A stretch of 64,000 nucleotides of DNA from Oreohelix idahoensis (GCA_024509875.1 JAMPIV010011334.1:82885-146884), one strand, 5' to 3'. Counted from the stretch's first letter, positions 1-10,120 are shown. A program made the numbers and translations. Notes: generated from the letters alone by a model not told the origin.

Positions 1-860
1 TCTGTCGTGGAATATTCTAATCCACATATATAAATTATCAAGTAAATATAAAGCCTAATAAATACATATAATAAATAAAGGAAGAAGAATGGTAAAGAAC
101 AGTGCTGTCACAATGAATGTACTCGAAATCCCCTTGTTTTCTACTGCGTATGCAAATTGTAACGTTTCACGTTGATATTAAAGGCCTTCTGCAACATACA
201 CGCGTTTCCCAAACACACAATAAAATGTGCTGCCTTTCTAAGAAAAACCTTGAAATATGCAAGTTGACCTAAATTTTAAATTCCATTCATGTCTTTTTCT
301 ACACTATGTTACCAAGATCAAAAGACAGATGGACAAAAGGATAGCGAGAAGGGAGAGGCAGAAAGCCGAACACTAAACACGCTTCGCGCGATACACAAAT
401 GCTGCCATCACGCGTGTAAGACTACAAGCACTAACTTTTCGGACGGACAGTCTTCCCAGAGTTAGGTTTTAAAATCATAAAAAACGCTTATTAGGAAAGA
501 TAACAATAGATGGGTTTACGGTTGAAAACATAACAGTACCCAGACAGCACATCTTCGAAACAGGAGGTAGAAAATACATATTTTGAACGCAGCCACGTAG
601 CTCTTTTAAATTTGGATATTTGGGTTCCTTAGGGCTTGCTGACAAAGAATATGTAAAACGTTACGCAAATAGTCCAGGAATTAATAAATTATACCAAAAA
701 TAAAATAGTGGGGATGCCTGACAGCATGGAATCATTTCTGCTCATAAAATTTTTTTATAACGTGTTTGAAAAAAATCTTACGTTACAGAATTAGCCTACC
801 ATGTAAACTCCAAATTGATTGGAGCGCAACAAATGAAAGACTAACCACGATTGGTCGGGC

Positions 861-866
861 TATAAA
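861..866 (+). promoter_or_regulatory. TATA box of the A-family LTR
   Basis: The sequence gggctataaatactatc lies in the 5' LTR, 187 bases before an AATAAA. It recurs in the other family A LTRs and is kept in the diverged A3 LTR near 59268, as expected for the element's promoter. Transcription would start about 25-30 bases downstream. Confidence 0.6.
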
Positions 867-1047
867 TACTATCTTTCGTTGTTAGGGGAGACGTGAAAAG
901 GTAACATTTTTTTCAAACACTTGTCGAAACGTGGCCTCATTGGCTAGACTCGCTGATATACTCACTTAGGAGCGTTAGTTCGAGACCACTAGTGCAAATA
1001 ATCTTGATAAAGCAACAGTGCGTTGAAGCCAGCTCATATTTGTGTTA

Positions 1048-1053
1048 AATAAA
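1048..1053 (+). terminator. AATAAA poly(A) signal of the A-family LTR
   Basis: AATAAA inside gttaaataaaagcctgg, present in all family A LTRs. In the 3' LTR it would end the genomic transcript. Its position defines a short R region and leaves about 1.3 kb of U5. Confidence 0.5.
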
Positions 1054-1498
1054 AGCCTGGAACATAAGCAGATGGGAATTTGTGCCAGTAAATTGTGCCA
1101 GAATTCATTGCTAATCAACGTATCTGTGTTTATTTCCATGAAATTGTGGTGAGCTTGAACCATTCAGTATCTTTTAATGAAAATTGAATGTAAATTGTTA
1201 ATTTATGCCTGTATATATATGTGTAGTTCAGTGGCAAACAGGAGATAAAGCCTATAATGCTCCAGCCTGAACAGAGGGTGTCGGAGGGAAGTAAAACGGC
1301 ATGGAATGGCCAAATAGTACACTGACACCTGGATGATTGATTAGACAGAAATAATGCTGGAAGTGCAGAGGCGTAGTGACCATTAAGGAGGGTAATGCTG
1401 TTATAAAGTATTTCAGATGAAGCTGACAGTTGGCCTAACGCTCTGAACTCAATGTTTGTGTTGTATTGTGCTCAGTGTAGAACTAGAGTATCAATTAG

Positions 1499-1765
1499 TT
1501 ATGAAGTAGAAGGTACATCCTTCTTGTTTACAGGGACCGTGGTCTTGATGGTACTGAGCAGCACCTGGTCAGAGCTTTGCTGAATCCAGAGTCGGACAGC
1601 ATACTCCTTGGTCTTTTTAGCTATCAGTGAGGTGTCTCCAGAGCCCAGAGGAGAATTCGAGCAGAGGAGTCCTTCCCTGCCGCCATCACGCAAGATAAGC
1701 TGATTTGGCCAGCTGAGCTCAACATTATGTCCCCTCATCTTGAAATGACTTTGTAAAAATAACAT
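1499..1765 (-). CDS. 88-codon antisense ORF inside the A LTR (unrecognised)
   Basis: The frame opens with MLFLQSHFKMRGHNVELSW and ends VNKKDVPSTS. I do not recognise the protein: no signal peptide, membrane span or known motif is evident. It lies in U5, antisense to the element. The same frame is open in the other A1 LTR (7807-8073) and in both A2 LTRs (31651-31917 and 38316-38582), with a few amino-acid changes. In the diverged A3 LTR it is broken by an early stop and by a CAG-to-TAG change. Recent shared ancestry of the LTRs could explain the conservation, so expression and function are unproven. Confidence 0.25.
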   Translation of the reverse strand: MLFLQSHFKMRGHNVELSWPNQLILRDGGREGLLCSNSPLGSGDTSLIAKKTKEYAVRLWIQQSSDQVLLSTIKTTVPVNKKDVPSTS

Positions 1766-2407
1766 TCAGAGGGGAATTTAATTGTCTTAATATCAGGAAC
1801 TGAGAACATCTCCAATACTAGTCCCAAAAGACAAACTATTGAAGTCATGATGACAAATACCAACAGAGCTTGAACAAAACAAAACCAGTATTACCTCATA
1901 TTACCACTACACAACTGACACACATAGGATATTTTAATAATATATGTCACTACAATATTCATATTGATAAAGTCTGTACATATACTTGTAATTAAAATTG
2001 ATTGTGATTCCTGGTTCCTTTGTATTTGAATCAGGACACATATACCTTTATGATAACCATGAATACATATTGTTATTTGAAAAGTTATCAGTGACTCCTT
2101 AAGATATTCTCATAGAGTGTTATATGTATGTGAGTGTCACAGTGTTGTCAAGAGTAGTGGATTAAATTAAATTGTTTATCTGTCTGTTGTTGTGACTTAC
2201 ACTTCATCATACACATACCCTAGACACATAACGTAGTCATCACACTATTCCAGAATAATTCTGACTGAGATATATAGATATGTGGTAGCAAGTAAGGTTA
2301 TCTATAATACACTACTCTTAATAGATATAGATACCTTCACAGCTGATCTCAGTCAGTACACTAAGTCCCCTATAAATATTTATAACATCCCACTTCACCA
2401 CATATAT

Positions 2408-2433
2408 TGGGGTCTCGCTCTTGGGATTTTGAA
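2408..2433 (+). promoter_or_regulatory. Primer-binding site of A1, tRNA-Pro-like
   Basis: It begins tggggtctcgctc five bases after the LTR. The left part resembles the complement of an animal tRNA-Pro acceptor end (TGGGGGCTCGT). The right part (gggattttgaa) resembles the complement of its T arm, with about two extra bases between. In A3 the middle reads ctcccggg, which is closer to tRNA-Pro. The match is by eye from general knowledge of tRNA-Pro. Confidence 0.55.
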
Positions 2434-2515
2434 TCTTTCCCTATTAAATTGTCCATTAGATATATTTAGAGATTAAATTGTTGGTTAGACATTGTAGAAA
2501 TTTACCTGATAGACA

Positions 2516-3850
2516 ATGGCGGACCTGGCCAAGTTTCGATCTGCTGCTGTACAGACTGCAAAAGAGTTAGGATTAGATGGGCAAGTTATGGTTGCCTATG
2601 TCACTACGGAATGTGACAAATTTATTGAACGCGAAGAAAGAAGGTTTGAAGCCGAAAGAAAGTTAGAGGCTGAAAGGGAAATTAAGAGGTTGCAGATTGA
2701 GGCTGAGGCTAAGAAATTGGAAGCAGAAAGAGAAGACAAAAGATTAGCTGCAGAAAGAGAAGCCGAGGAAAGAAGACAGGCTGCAGAAAGAGAAGAGAAG
2801 AAATTAGCTGTAGAAAGAGAAGAGAAGAAATTAGCTGTAGAAAGAGAAGAGAAGAAATTAGCTGCAGAAAGAGAAGAGAAGAAATTAGCTGCAGAAAGGG
2901 AAGAGAGGAAATTAGCTGCAGAAAGGGAAGCAGAAAAGGAGGAGAAGAGATTACAAAGGGAACATGAGTTAAGACTAAGGGAGTTTGAGTTTCAAGGCCA
3001 TGCTCCTGAAAATGGTGCCAGTCCCTTTGCCTCTGATGCCACTGCTAGCCAAGGAGCCTCAACCTCAGCTATGAATTTTCATTTAGATCATTTTGTTGAG
3101 AAAGACGATGATATTGAGAGCTATATAAATAGGTATGAGCTATTAGCTACCACGTATGGGTTAGAGAGAGAAAGGTGGAGCTTAAAGTTATCTCAGGGAC
3201 TTCGTGGGGCAGCTTATGAAGTTTTTGCAAAAATGAGCAGAGGTGATCAGGAAAATTATGACATGCTAAAGCAGGCTCTTTTGTTAAGGTATGAAAAGAA
3301 TGCAGAATTTTATAGGAAAAAATTTAGGAATGCTAAACTACTGTCAGGTGAAACCTATCACCAGTTCTCTGCACGAATAGAGACATACTTGGAGAAATGG
3401 ACTTCTCTGGGGAAAACCCAAGATCTTAAGGAAATGGTCCTTATAGAGCAATTAAGAGAGTCCATGGCTCCAGACCTGAGAAAGTTTCTCATGGAACAAG
3501 GTGCAGAGAGGCTGGGTGAGTTGCTAAATGTTGCTGAAAGGTATCAAGCAGCTCAAGCAGAGGTAACAGGTAATAAAAAGAAACAAGTGGATAACTTTAG
3601 GGCACCACAGAACTTTAATAAATTTGATCCTAGGGATCAAAATAAAGGTAAGCACCAATTTGATAGGCCACGGTATGACAATAAAAATAAATTCCCACAA
3701 TTCGATGAAAGGAAATATGATGAAAGAAAATCTTTCAACCAAGGAAAAAGGTGGTGTAAGAATTGTCAGATGGACAATCATGACACTGACCGTTGCAGAA
3801 GGAAACCTGTGTATATGGCAACCCTTCAGGTCAGGTCGACCTCAAGATAG
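2516..3850 (+). CDS. gag: A1 Gag (coiled coil, capsid-like domain, CCHC knuckle)
   Basis: A 444-residue structural protein that would package element RNA. Residues about 35-155 are a highly charged E/R/K/A helix, including five exact or near-exact nine-residue repeats (EREEKKLAA type, residues 91-135). A retrotransposon Gag-like region follows at about 187-350, and a CX2CX4HX4C zinc knuckle at 414-427. The ATG follows the LTR and PBS by about 110 bases, and A2 and A3 use the same start. It ends at a TAG in the same frame as the downstream pol sequence; A2 has CAG at that position. Just before the stop, sequence that in A3 follows the protease is fused directly after the knuckle, so the protease is missing. 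Confidence 0.88.
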   Translation: MADLAKFRSAAVQTAKELGLDGQVMVAYVTTECDKFIEREERRFEAERKLEAEREIKRLQIEAEAKKLEAEREDKRLAAEREAEERRQAAEREEKKLAVEREEKKLAVEREEKKLAAEREEKKLAAEREERKLAAEREAEKEEKRLQREHELRLREFEFQGHAPENGASPFASDATASQGASTSAMNFHLDHFVEKDDDIESYINRYELLATTYGLERERWSLKLSQGLRGAAYEVFAKMSRGDQENYDMLKQALLLRYEKNAEFYRKKFRNAKLLSGETYHQFSARIETYLEKWTSLGKTQDLKEMVLIEQLRESMAPDLRKFLMEQGAERLGELLNVAERYQAAQAEVTGNKKKQVDNFRAPQNFNKFDPRDQNKGKHQFDRPRYDNKNKFPQFDERKYDERKSFNQGKRWCKNCQMDNHDTDRCRRKPVYMATLQVRSTSR

Positions 3851-6220
3851 GAGGAGGATATTATGTTAGATACCACTCCAGAAGAGATGAGGAAGGCACA
3901 GGCTGGGGATAAAACACTCAAGCCTTGTTTCAGAAAATTGTCAACTTGTCATACAACTCCAGGCAAGGGAGATTTTTACATGAAAAACAAGTTGATGTAT
4001 AGGAAGACTGGAGCTAGATCCAAAGGTCAGGGACAACTGGTACTTCATAAAAGATATAGGGCAGACTTAATAAGGAGCCTACATGTGAAACCAGATGGGG
4101 ACCATGAGAAAATAGGTACCATCATTCAAAAGGTGGCTCACAATTATTATTGGCCCAAAGCAAGATGGGACATTGAGAATTTTGTAGAAAGGTGTAGCAT
4201 AGCACATGAGGGAACACCCACAAGTGGGAACATGGATCAGGACCTGGACACGCCCCGGGGCAAAATTAGGCCTGATAATAAAAAGAAATATAGATTTGAT
4301 AAAGTGGACCAAATGGAATGGGAAGCCCCTTTTCACGGACAAGCTTCACTTAACTGTTTTACAATGGCCACTATGCGGAGAGTGCAAAGAGATGTCTTAC
4401 CCCAGGATAAGCCGACAATCCCTCAATCGGACTTAAACAAACTGGAGGAAGAGGATGTAGAGAGGAAATCTCTCATCAAGAATTTTAAGTGGGGAGACAG
4501 CCCCAAAAGAAAAATTGGGCTTCTTTTGCCTGGGAGTCAGAATAAGTTACAAATTGGATGGCAGGGTCCATATACAGTTCTAGAGAAGGTGTCTAGAACA
4601 AATTATAAGATAGATAAGAAGGGGAAAGAAAAAATCTATCATGTGAATCTCCTGAAGAAATATTTGGAAAGAGAACATCAGGAAGAGACACACTTGTTGA
4701 CCTTGTCCATCGCCATGGAGATGAAAAAGGAACCACTTTCATCATTTGAATATCCATTACACCCCTGTGAGACAGCAGCACAGGTGAAAATCAGTACACA
4801 TTTAACGAAAACTCAGAAAGAGAGAGTGCAACAGGTTCTAAATAATCATGCAGAGGTGTTAACAGACCGACCAGGGCATACAAACCTATTGGAATATGAT
4901 ATGAAACTAATAGACTCCACACCTGTCTGTATGAAACCATATTCGATTCCGTTTGCTAAGGAGAAAGCTTTGAAGGAAGAGATAGACTATCTGTTGAAGG
5001 AAGGAATTATTTCGCACAGTGAGTCTTCGTATAGTTCCGGTGTTGTACTCTTAAGGAAGCCCTCTGGAGAACATAGACTCTGTATAGATTACAGGAGACT
5101 GAATGCTATTACAGAAGGACAGGTGGATCCATTGCCGGATACAAATCAGCTGTTTGCCAGACTAAATAAAGCTAAATATTTCTCAAAAGTGGATCTGAGT
5201 AAAGGATACTATCAGATTCCAGTGAAGCCTGAGGTTAGACCATACCTAGCTTTTAGTACCTCAGAAGGACACTATGAGTTTAATAGATTGCCATTTGGAT
5301 TGAAGAATGCGCCTAGTGTCTTCTCTAGAATGATGAGAAAATTATTGGATCCTCTGAATAATCCCTGTATAACAAATTTTATGGATGATATCCTTATAGC
5401 AACAGAAACATTTGAGGAACACATTGACTCTCTGAACATGCTGTTTGATCGACTTAGGGAGGCAAATTTAACAGCCCGACCAACCAAATGTTGCGTTGGA
5501 TGTAAAGAATTGGAATTTTTGGGACACACAGTTTATCAGGGAAACATGACCCCTGACCCAAAGAATTTAGAGAAACTACAGAAAGCCCCGAGACCACAAA
5601 CCAAGAAGGACGTGAGATCCTTTGTCTCATTATGTGGTTTCTACCAGAAGTATATCAAAAACTTTAATTCCATATGTGCACCGTTAACTGAATTGACACG
5701 TAAAGGACATCCAGATCGCATTACATGGACACCACAATGTGAAATGACTTACCAAGAATTGAAGGAAAATCTCACAAGTAAACCCATTTTGAAATTACCT
5801 GACTTAAGTCAAGAATTCATTGTAAGGACGGATGCCAGTAATATTGGGCTAGGAGCAACTCTACTACAGAAATCAGATGCATTGGATGGGGAATTAAGCC
5901 CAGTGGCATATGCTAGCAGAAAGTTGAATAAAGCTGAAATCAACTACTCAACTAGCGAAAAAGAATGTCTTGCAGTAATATGGGCGATAAAGAAATTCAA
6001 TATTTATCTATATGGGAAGGCATTTAAGTTGCAAACAGACCACAAACCTTTATCGTTTCTAGCACAGGCTAGGCATGAGAACTCCAGGTTACTCCGATGG
6101 TCTTTACTTTTGGCTCCATATAATTTTAGCATTGAGTATATATCTGGAAAAACCAATTTGGGAGCGGATTTTTTAAGCCGCCATCCGTGTGATGAGAATC
6201 ACCGTAAACCCCAGAAATAA
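3851..6220 (+). CDS. pol: A1 Pol: altered integrase remnant, reverse transcriptase, RNase H
   Basis: This continues the gag frame after one TAG; the first Met is at 3863. Order: a linker; an integrase zinc arm with HX6H but a spoiled CX2C (C-S-I-A); about 100 residues I cannot place instead of the DDE core; the GPY/F-type integrase tail (WQGPYTVLEKV); then a full reverse transcriptase with CIDYRRLN and FMDD at 5378-5389; then RNase H with D (RTDAS), E (KECLAV) and D (QTDHK). No chromodomain or env is seen. The RT and RNase H look uninterrupted, while protease and integrase functions would have to come from elsewhere. Compared with A2, a further stretch just before the GPY/F tail is lost. Confidence 0.88.
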   Translation, partial: EEDIMLDTTPEEMRKAQAGDKTLKPCFRKLSTCHTTPGKGDFYMKNKLMYRKTGARSKGQGQLVLHKRYRADLIRSLHVKPDGDHEKIGTIIQKVAHNYYWPKARWDIENFVERCSIAHEGTPTSGNMDQDLDTPRGKIRPDNKKKYRFDKVDQMEWEAPFHGQASLNCFTMATMRRVQRDVLPQDKPTIPQSDLNKLEEEDVERKSLIKNFKWGDSPKRKIGLLLPGSQNKLQIGWQGPYTVLEKVSRTNYKIDKKGKEKIYHVNLLKKYLEREHQEETHLLTLSIAMEMKKEPLSSFEYPLHPCETAAQVKISTHLTKTQKERVQQVLNNHAEVLTDRPGHTNLLEYDMKLIDSTPVCMKPYSIPFAKEKALKEEIDYLLKEGIISHSESSYSSGVVLLRKPSGEHRLCIDYRRLNAITEGQVDPLPDTNQLFARLNKAKYFSKVDLSKGYYQIPVKPEVRPYLAFSTSEGHYEFNRLPFGLKNAPSVFSRMMRKLLDPLNNPCITNFMDDILIATETFEEHIDSLNMLFDRLREANLTARPTKCCVGCKELEFLGHTVYQGNMTPDPKNLEKLQKAPRPQTKKDVRSFVSLCGFYQKYIKNFNSICAPLTELTRKGHPDRITWTPQCEMTYQELKENLTSKPILKLPDLSQEFIVRTDASNIGLGATLLQKSDALDGELSPVAYASRKLNKAEINYSTSEKECLAVIWAIKKFNIYLYGKAFKLQTDHKPLSFLAQARHENSRLLRWSLLLAPYNFSIEYISGKTNLGADFLSRHPCDENHRKPQK

Positions 6221-6276
6221 TAATAAATTTCTCTATGTGAATATAGAATAAAGGACTGACATATAATGTCTGTTTT

Positions 6277-6287
6277 AAGAGGGGAGG
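6277..6287 (+). promoter_or_regulatory. Polypurine tract of A1
   Basis: The purine run aagaggggagg directly abuts the 3' LTR at 6288. The same tract precedes the 3' LTR of A2 on the minus strand (33433-33443). It would prime plus-strand DNA synthesis. Confidence 0.85.
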
Positions 6288-8711
6288 TGTCGTGGAATAT
6301 TCTAATCCACATATATAAATTATCAAGTAAATATAAAGCCTAATAAATACATATAATAAATAAAGGAAGAAGAATGGTAAAGAACAGTGCTGTCACAATG
6401 AATGTACTCGAAATCCCCTTGTTTTCTACTGCGTATGCAAATTGTAACGTTTCACGTTGATATTAAAAGGCCTTCTGCAACATACACGCGTTTCCCAAAC
6501 ACACAATAAAATGTGCTGCCTTTCTAAGAAAAACCTTGAAATATGCAAGTTGACCTAAATTTTAAATTCCATTCATGTCTTTTTCTACACTATGTTACCA
6601 AGATCAAAAGACAGATGGACAAAAGGATAGCGAGAAGGGAGAGGCAGAAAGCCGAACACTAAACACGCTTCGCGCGATACACAAATGCTGCCATCACGCG
6701 TGTAAGACTACAAGCACTAACTTTTTCGGACGGACAGTGATAAATTCACTACCCTTCCCAGAGTTAGTTTTTAAAATCATAAAAAACGCTTATTAGGAAA
6801 GATAACAATAGATGGGTTTACGGTTGAAAACATAACAGTACCCAGACAGCACATCTTCGAAACAGGAGGTAGAAAATACATATTTTGAACGCAGCCACGT
6901 AGCTCTTTTAAATTTGGATATTTGGGTTCCTTAGGGCTTGCTGACAAAGAATATGTAAAACGTTACTCAAATAGTCCAGGAATTAATAAATTATAACCAA
7001 AATAAAATAGTGGGGATGCCTGACAGCATGGAATCATTTCTGCTCATAAAATTTTTTTTATAACGTGTTTGAAAAAAATCTTACGTTACAGAATTAGCCT
7101 ACCATGTAAACTCCAAATTGATTGGAGCGCAACAAATGAAAGACTAACCACGATTGGTCGGGCTATAAATACTATCTTTCGTTGTTAGGGGAGACGTGAA
7201 AAGGTAACATTTTTTTCAAACACTTGTCGAAACGTGGCCTCATTGGCTAGACTCGCTGATATACTCACTTAGGAGCGTTAGTTCGAGACCACTAGTGCAA
7301 ATAATCTTGATAAAGCAACAGTGCGTTGAAGCCAGCTCATATTTGTGTTAAATAAAAGCCTGGAACATAAGCAGATGGGAATTTGTGCCAGTAATTGTGC
7401 CAGAATTCATTGCTAATCAACGTATCTGTGTTTATTTCCATGAAATTGTGGTAAGCTTGAACCATTCAGTATCTTTTAATGAAAATTGAATGTAAATTGT
7501 TAATTTATGCCTGTATATATATATATATGTGTAGTTCAGTGGCAAACAGGAGATAAAGCCTATAATGCTCCAGCCTGGACAGAGGGTGTCGGAGGGAAGT
7601 AAAACGGCATGGAATGGCCAAATAGTACACTGACACCTGGATGATTGATTAGACAGAAATAATGCTGGAAGTGCAGAGGCGTAGTGACCATTAAGGAGGG
7701 TAATGCTGGTATAAAGTATTTCAGATGAAGCTGACAGTTGGCCAAACGCTCTGAACTCAATGTTTGTGTTGTATTGTGCTCAGTGTAGAACTAGAGTATC
7801 AATTAGTTATGAAGTAGAAGGTACATCCTTCTTGTTTACAGGGACCGTGGTCTTGATGGTACTGAGCAGCACCTGGTCAGAGCTTTGCTGAATCCAGAGT
7901 CGGACAGCATACTCCTTGGTCCATTTAGCTTTCAGTGAGGTGTCTCCAGAGCCCAGAGGAGAATTCGAGCAGAGGAGTCCTTCCCTGCCGCCATCACGCA
8001 AGATAAGCTGATTTGGCCAGCTGAGCTCAACATTATGTCCCCTCATCTTGAAATGACTTTGTAAAAATAACATTCAGAGGGGAATTTAATTGTCTTAATA
8101 TCAGGAACTGAGAACATCTCCAATACTAGTCCCAAAAGACAAACTATTGAAGTCATGATGACAAATACCAACAGAGCTTGAACAAAACAAAACCAGTATT
8201 ACCTCATATTACCACTACACAACTGACACACATAGGATATTTTTAATAATATATGTCACTACAATATTCATATTGATAAAGTCTGTACATATACTTGTAA
8301 TTAAAATTGATTGTGATTCCTGGTTCCTTTGTATTTGAATCAGGACACATATACCTTTATGATAACCATGAATACATATTGTTATTTGAAAAGTTATCAG
8401 TGACTCCTTAAGATATTCTCATAGAGTGTTATATGTATGTGAGTGTCACAGTGTTGTCAAGAGTAGTGGATTAAATTAAATTGTTTATCTGTCTGTTGTT
8501 GTGACTTACACTTCATCATACACATACCCTAGACCCCTAACGTAGTCATCACACTATTCCAGAATAATTCTGACTGAGATATATAGATATGTGGTAGCAA
8601 GTAAGGTTATCTATAATACACTACTCTTAATAGATATAGATACCTTCACAGCTGATCTCAGTCAGTACACTAAGTCCCCTATAAATATTTATAACATCCC
8701 ACTTCACCACA
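6288..8711 (+). repeat. 3' LTR of A1
   Basis: Near-identical to 3-2402 but longer, partly because of about 15 extra bases near 6740 (gataaattcactacc) and an expanded ta run near 7515. The antisense ORF is open here too (7807-8073) with small changes. It ends cacttcaccaca, followed by atctc. Confidence 0.92.
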
Positions 8712-8917
8712 ATCTCTCAGTTATTCCTTTGGCTCTAAGCGAGCACTGCTACTTCTGGATTGTAACTGTTGTTATTAACAAGCAGCGTGGCCTAAACATC
8801 CTTTGTAATAAGATATACTAGAACAAAGTAGGAAACCCGAGGTCTGTCAATAGTAAATATTGAACATAATGATGCTTACGTAGCAGGTATTTAAAAGAAA
8901 TAAGAAAGTATAAAACT
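8712..8917. other. Unassigned flank between A1 and a LINE
   Basis: About 200 bases of AT-rich sequence without a recognisable gene. Nothing is supported here beyond it being the original host flank of A1. Confidence 0.4.
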
Positions 8918-9545
8918 ACTTACTTACTTAGTCGTTTCTCTTCTACACAGGGGCGTAGAAGTTTGCCAGAGAGTGCCATGCTATCCTGTCGGTTGTCTTT
9001 CTTCTGGCTTGGTTCAAATCTAGCCCTTGATCCTTTAGAGGTTGTCTAATGTTGTCCAGCCAGCCAACTCAGGGTCATCATTGGAGGTCTGGATCCCTGG
9101 CTCTTAGATTCACATACTTGTCATGGTAGCCGATCTTCTCCCATTCTGCAGACATTCCCAAACCATCGTAGTTGGGACTGTTCTACTTGGCTCTGCAGGG
9201 GCTGGGGTTTGAGGCCTTACCGTATCGTCTGGTTGCGGATCCTCTTGTTCTTTCAACTACCTTCCTCAGATACCTTATTTCTGAAGTTTGGAGCTGACTT
9301 TTGTGGGTTATAGTCATTGCCTATGACTTGCATCAATAGGCCAAGACTGAAACTTAGGTGGCGCGATAAATAGCCATCTTCGTCTTCTTGCCAACGTCTA
9401 ATTTATTGAGGATTCTTAGATTTATAGCCTGAAAAAGTATCCCTGCTGCTGCTCTTCGAGTAGCCAACTCTTCTTGGATGCCTCTCTTCCAATCTATGAC
9501 AGCTCTAAGATATTTAAAGTGGTAGAAAACTAGACAACCCAAAAG
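8918..9545 (-). mobile_element. LINE 3' end (minus strand), decayed
   Basis: On the minus strand, 9542-9354 encodes the C-terminal part of a non-LTR reverse transcriptase (YLRAVIDWKRGIQEELATR and AAAGILFQAINLRILNK). Farther 3' a broken frame reads LRWFGHVCRMGEDRLP-like sequence, typical of the end of animal LINE polyproteins. The element ends in an (aagt)n-type tail at 8918-8930. It is 5'-truncated and frame-broken. Confidence 0.7.
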
Positions 9546-9750
9546 TAACTTCAGTTACATGAAGGCTTACATGGAGAATCAAAATCAGGACGTCAAAATT
9601 GCCTCGTTCCTGGAGTGAGTCGTGATTAAACATACTGCCAACTTTTTAGCACCTTCAAAATAATGCTTTATAAACAGTGGTCATTGTCACAACACTTTAC
9701 TCAACCGTGAAATATAGAACTGGGAAATTACCCAGACTTATTATAGACTC

Positions 9751-10120
9751 TACCATCACCAACCAAGATCTGCTTACTCGGAGCAAGCAAGAGGACATGC
9801 ACACTATCATAGCTGGCAGACGCTGGAGCTGGGTTGGCCATATCCTCAGAAGAGACCCCGATGCCATCACAAGAACAGCTATGCTTTGGACCCTTGAAGG
9901 AAAACGAAAGAGAGGCCGACCAAAAACAACCTGGCGGAGGACTGTGGATGCTGAGATGCAAAGAATGAACCAGAGTTGGGGCACTGTACGAAGGATGGCC
10001 GCCGACCGAGCAAAGTGGAATCAATTTGTTGTTGCCCTACAAGACGCCACTAGGCGTGATGGCCACTGACTGCTTTGACGGTCGGCGGCTAAGGATCAAA
10101 GAAGAAGAAGAAGAAGAAGA
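9751..10120 (+). mobile_element. 5'-truncated LINE with (GAA)n tail and 11-bp target duplication
   Basis: An open reading frame ending at 10069 contains RRWSWVGHILRRDPDAITR and KRGRPKTTWRRTV, the usual C-terminus of an animal non-LTR retrotransposon polyprotein. After the stop there is a short 3' end, ggtcggcggctaagg, and a gaagaagaag tail. The duplication attatagactc is at 9740-9750 and 10121-10131, so the insertion is a 370-bp end fragment. The same family occurs, more decayed, at 27971-30827. Confidence 0.82.

Larger units (their letters stand above)
3..2402 (+). repeat. 5' LTR of A1 (about 2.4 kb)
   Basis: TG...CA-bounded LTR, repeated at 6288-8711, twice in A2 in reverse orientation, and in a diverged form in A3. 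It carries a TATA box at 861 and an AATAAA at 1048. This implies a U3 of about 0.88 kb, a short R, and an unusually long U5 of roughly 1.3 kb. The U5 contains an open reading frame on the opposite strand (1499-1765). Confidence 0.9.
3..8711 (+). mobile_element. LTR retrotransposon A1 (Ty3/gypsy type, complete with two LTRs)
   Basis: Two direct repeats of about 2.4 kb, beginning tgtcgtggaatattc and ending cacttcaccaca, flank a 3.9-kb interior with a primer-binding site, gag, reverse transcriptase, RNase H and a polypurine tract. The interior lacks the protease and the integrase core that are present in the sister copy A3 at 58415-64000, so A1 is structurally complete but not autonomous. The bases after the 3' LTR are atctc, and the two bases before the 5' LTR (tc) fit the end of such a duplication, but the window edge prevents a full check. 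The LTRs differ by small indels, so A1 seems older than A2. Confidence 0.93.

Noticed and set aside
2282..2476. Small ORF across the LTR end of A1, with relatives at 8591, 37593 and 60682
   Set aside because: It crosses the LTR/PBS boundary and changes its tail in every context; a by-product of LTR sequence.
6575..6796. ORFs in the U3 part of A LTRs (also near 33000 and 39600)
   Set aside because: Length and sequence change among copies through frameshifts; no recognisable protein.
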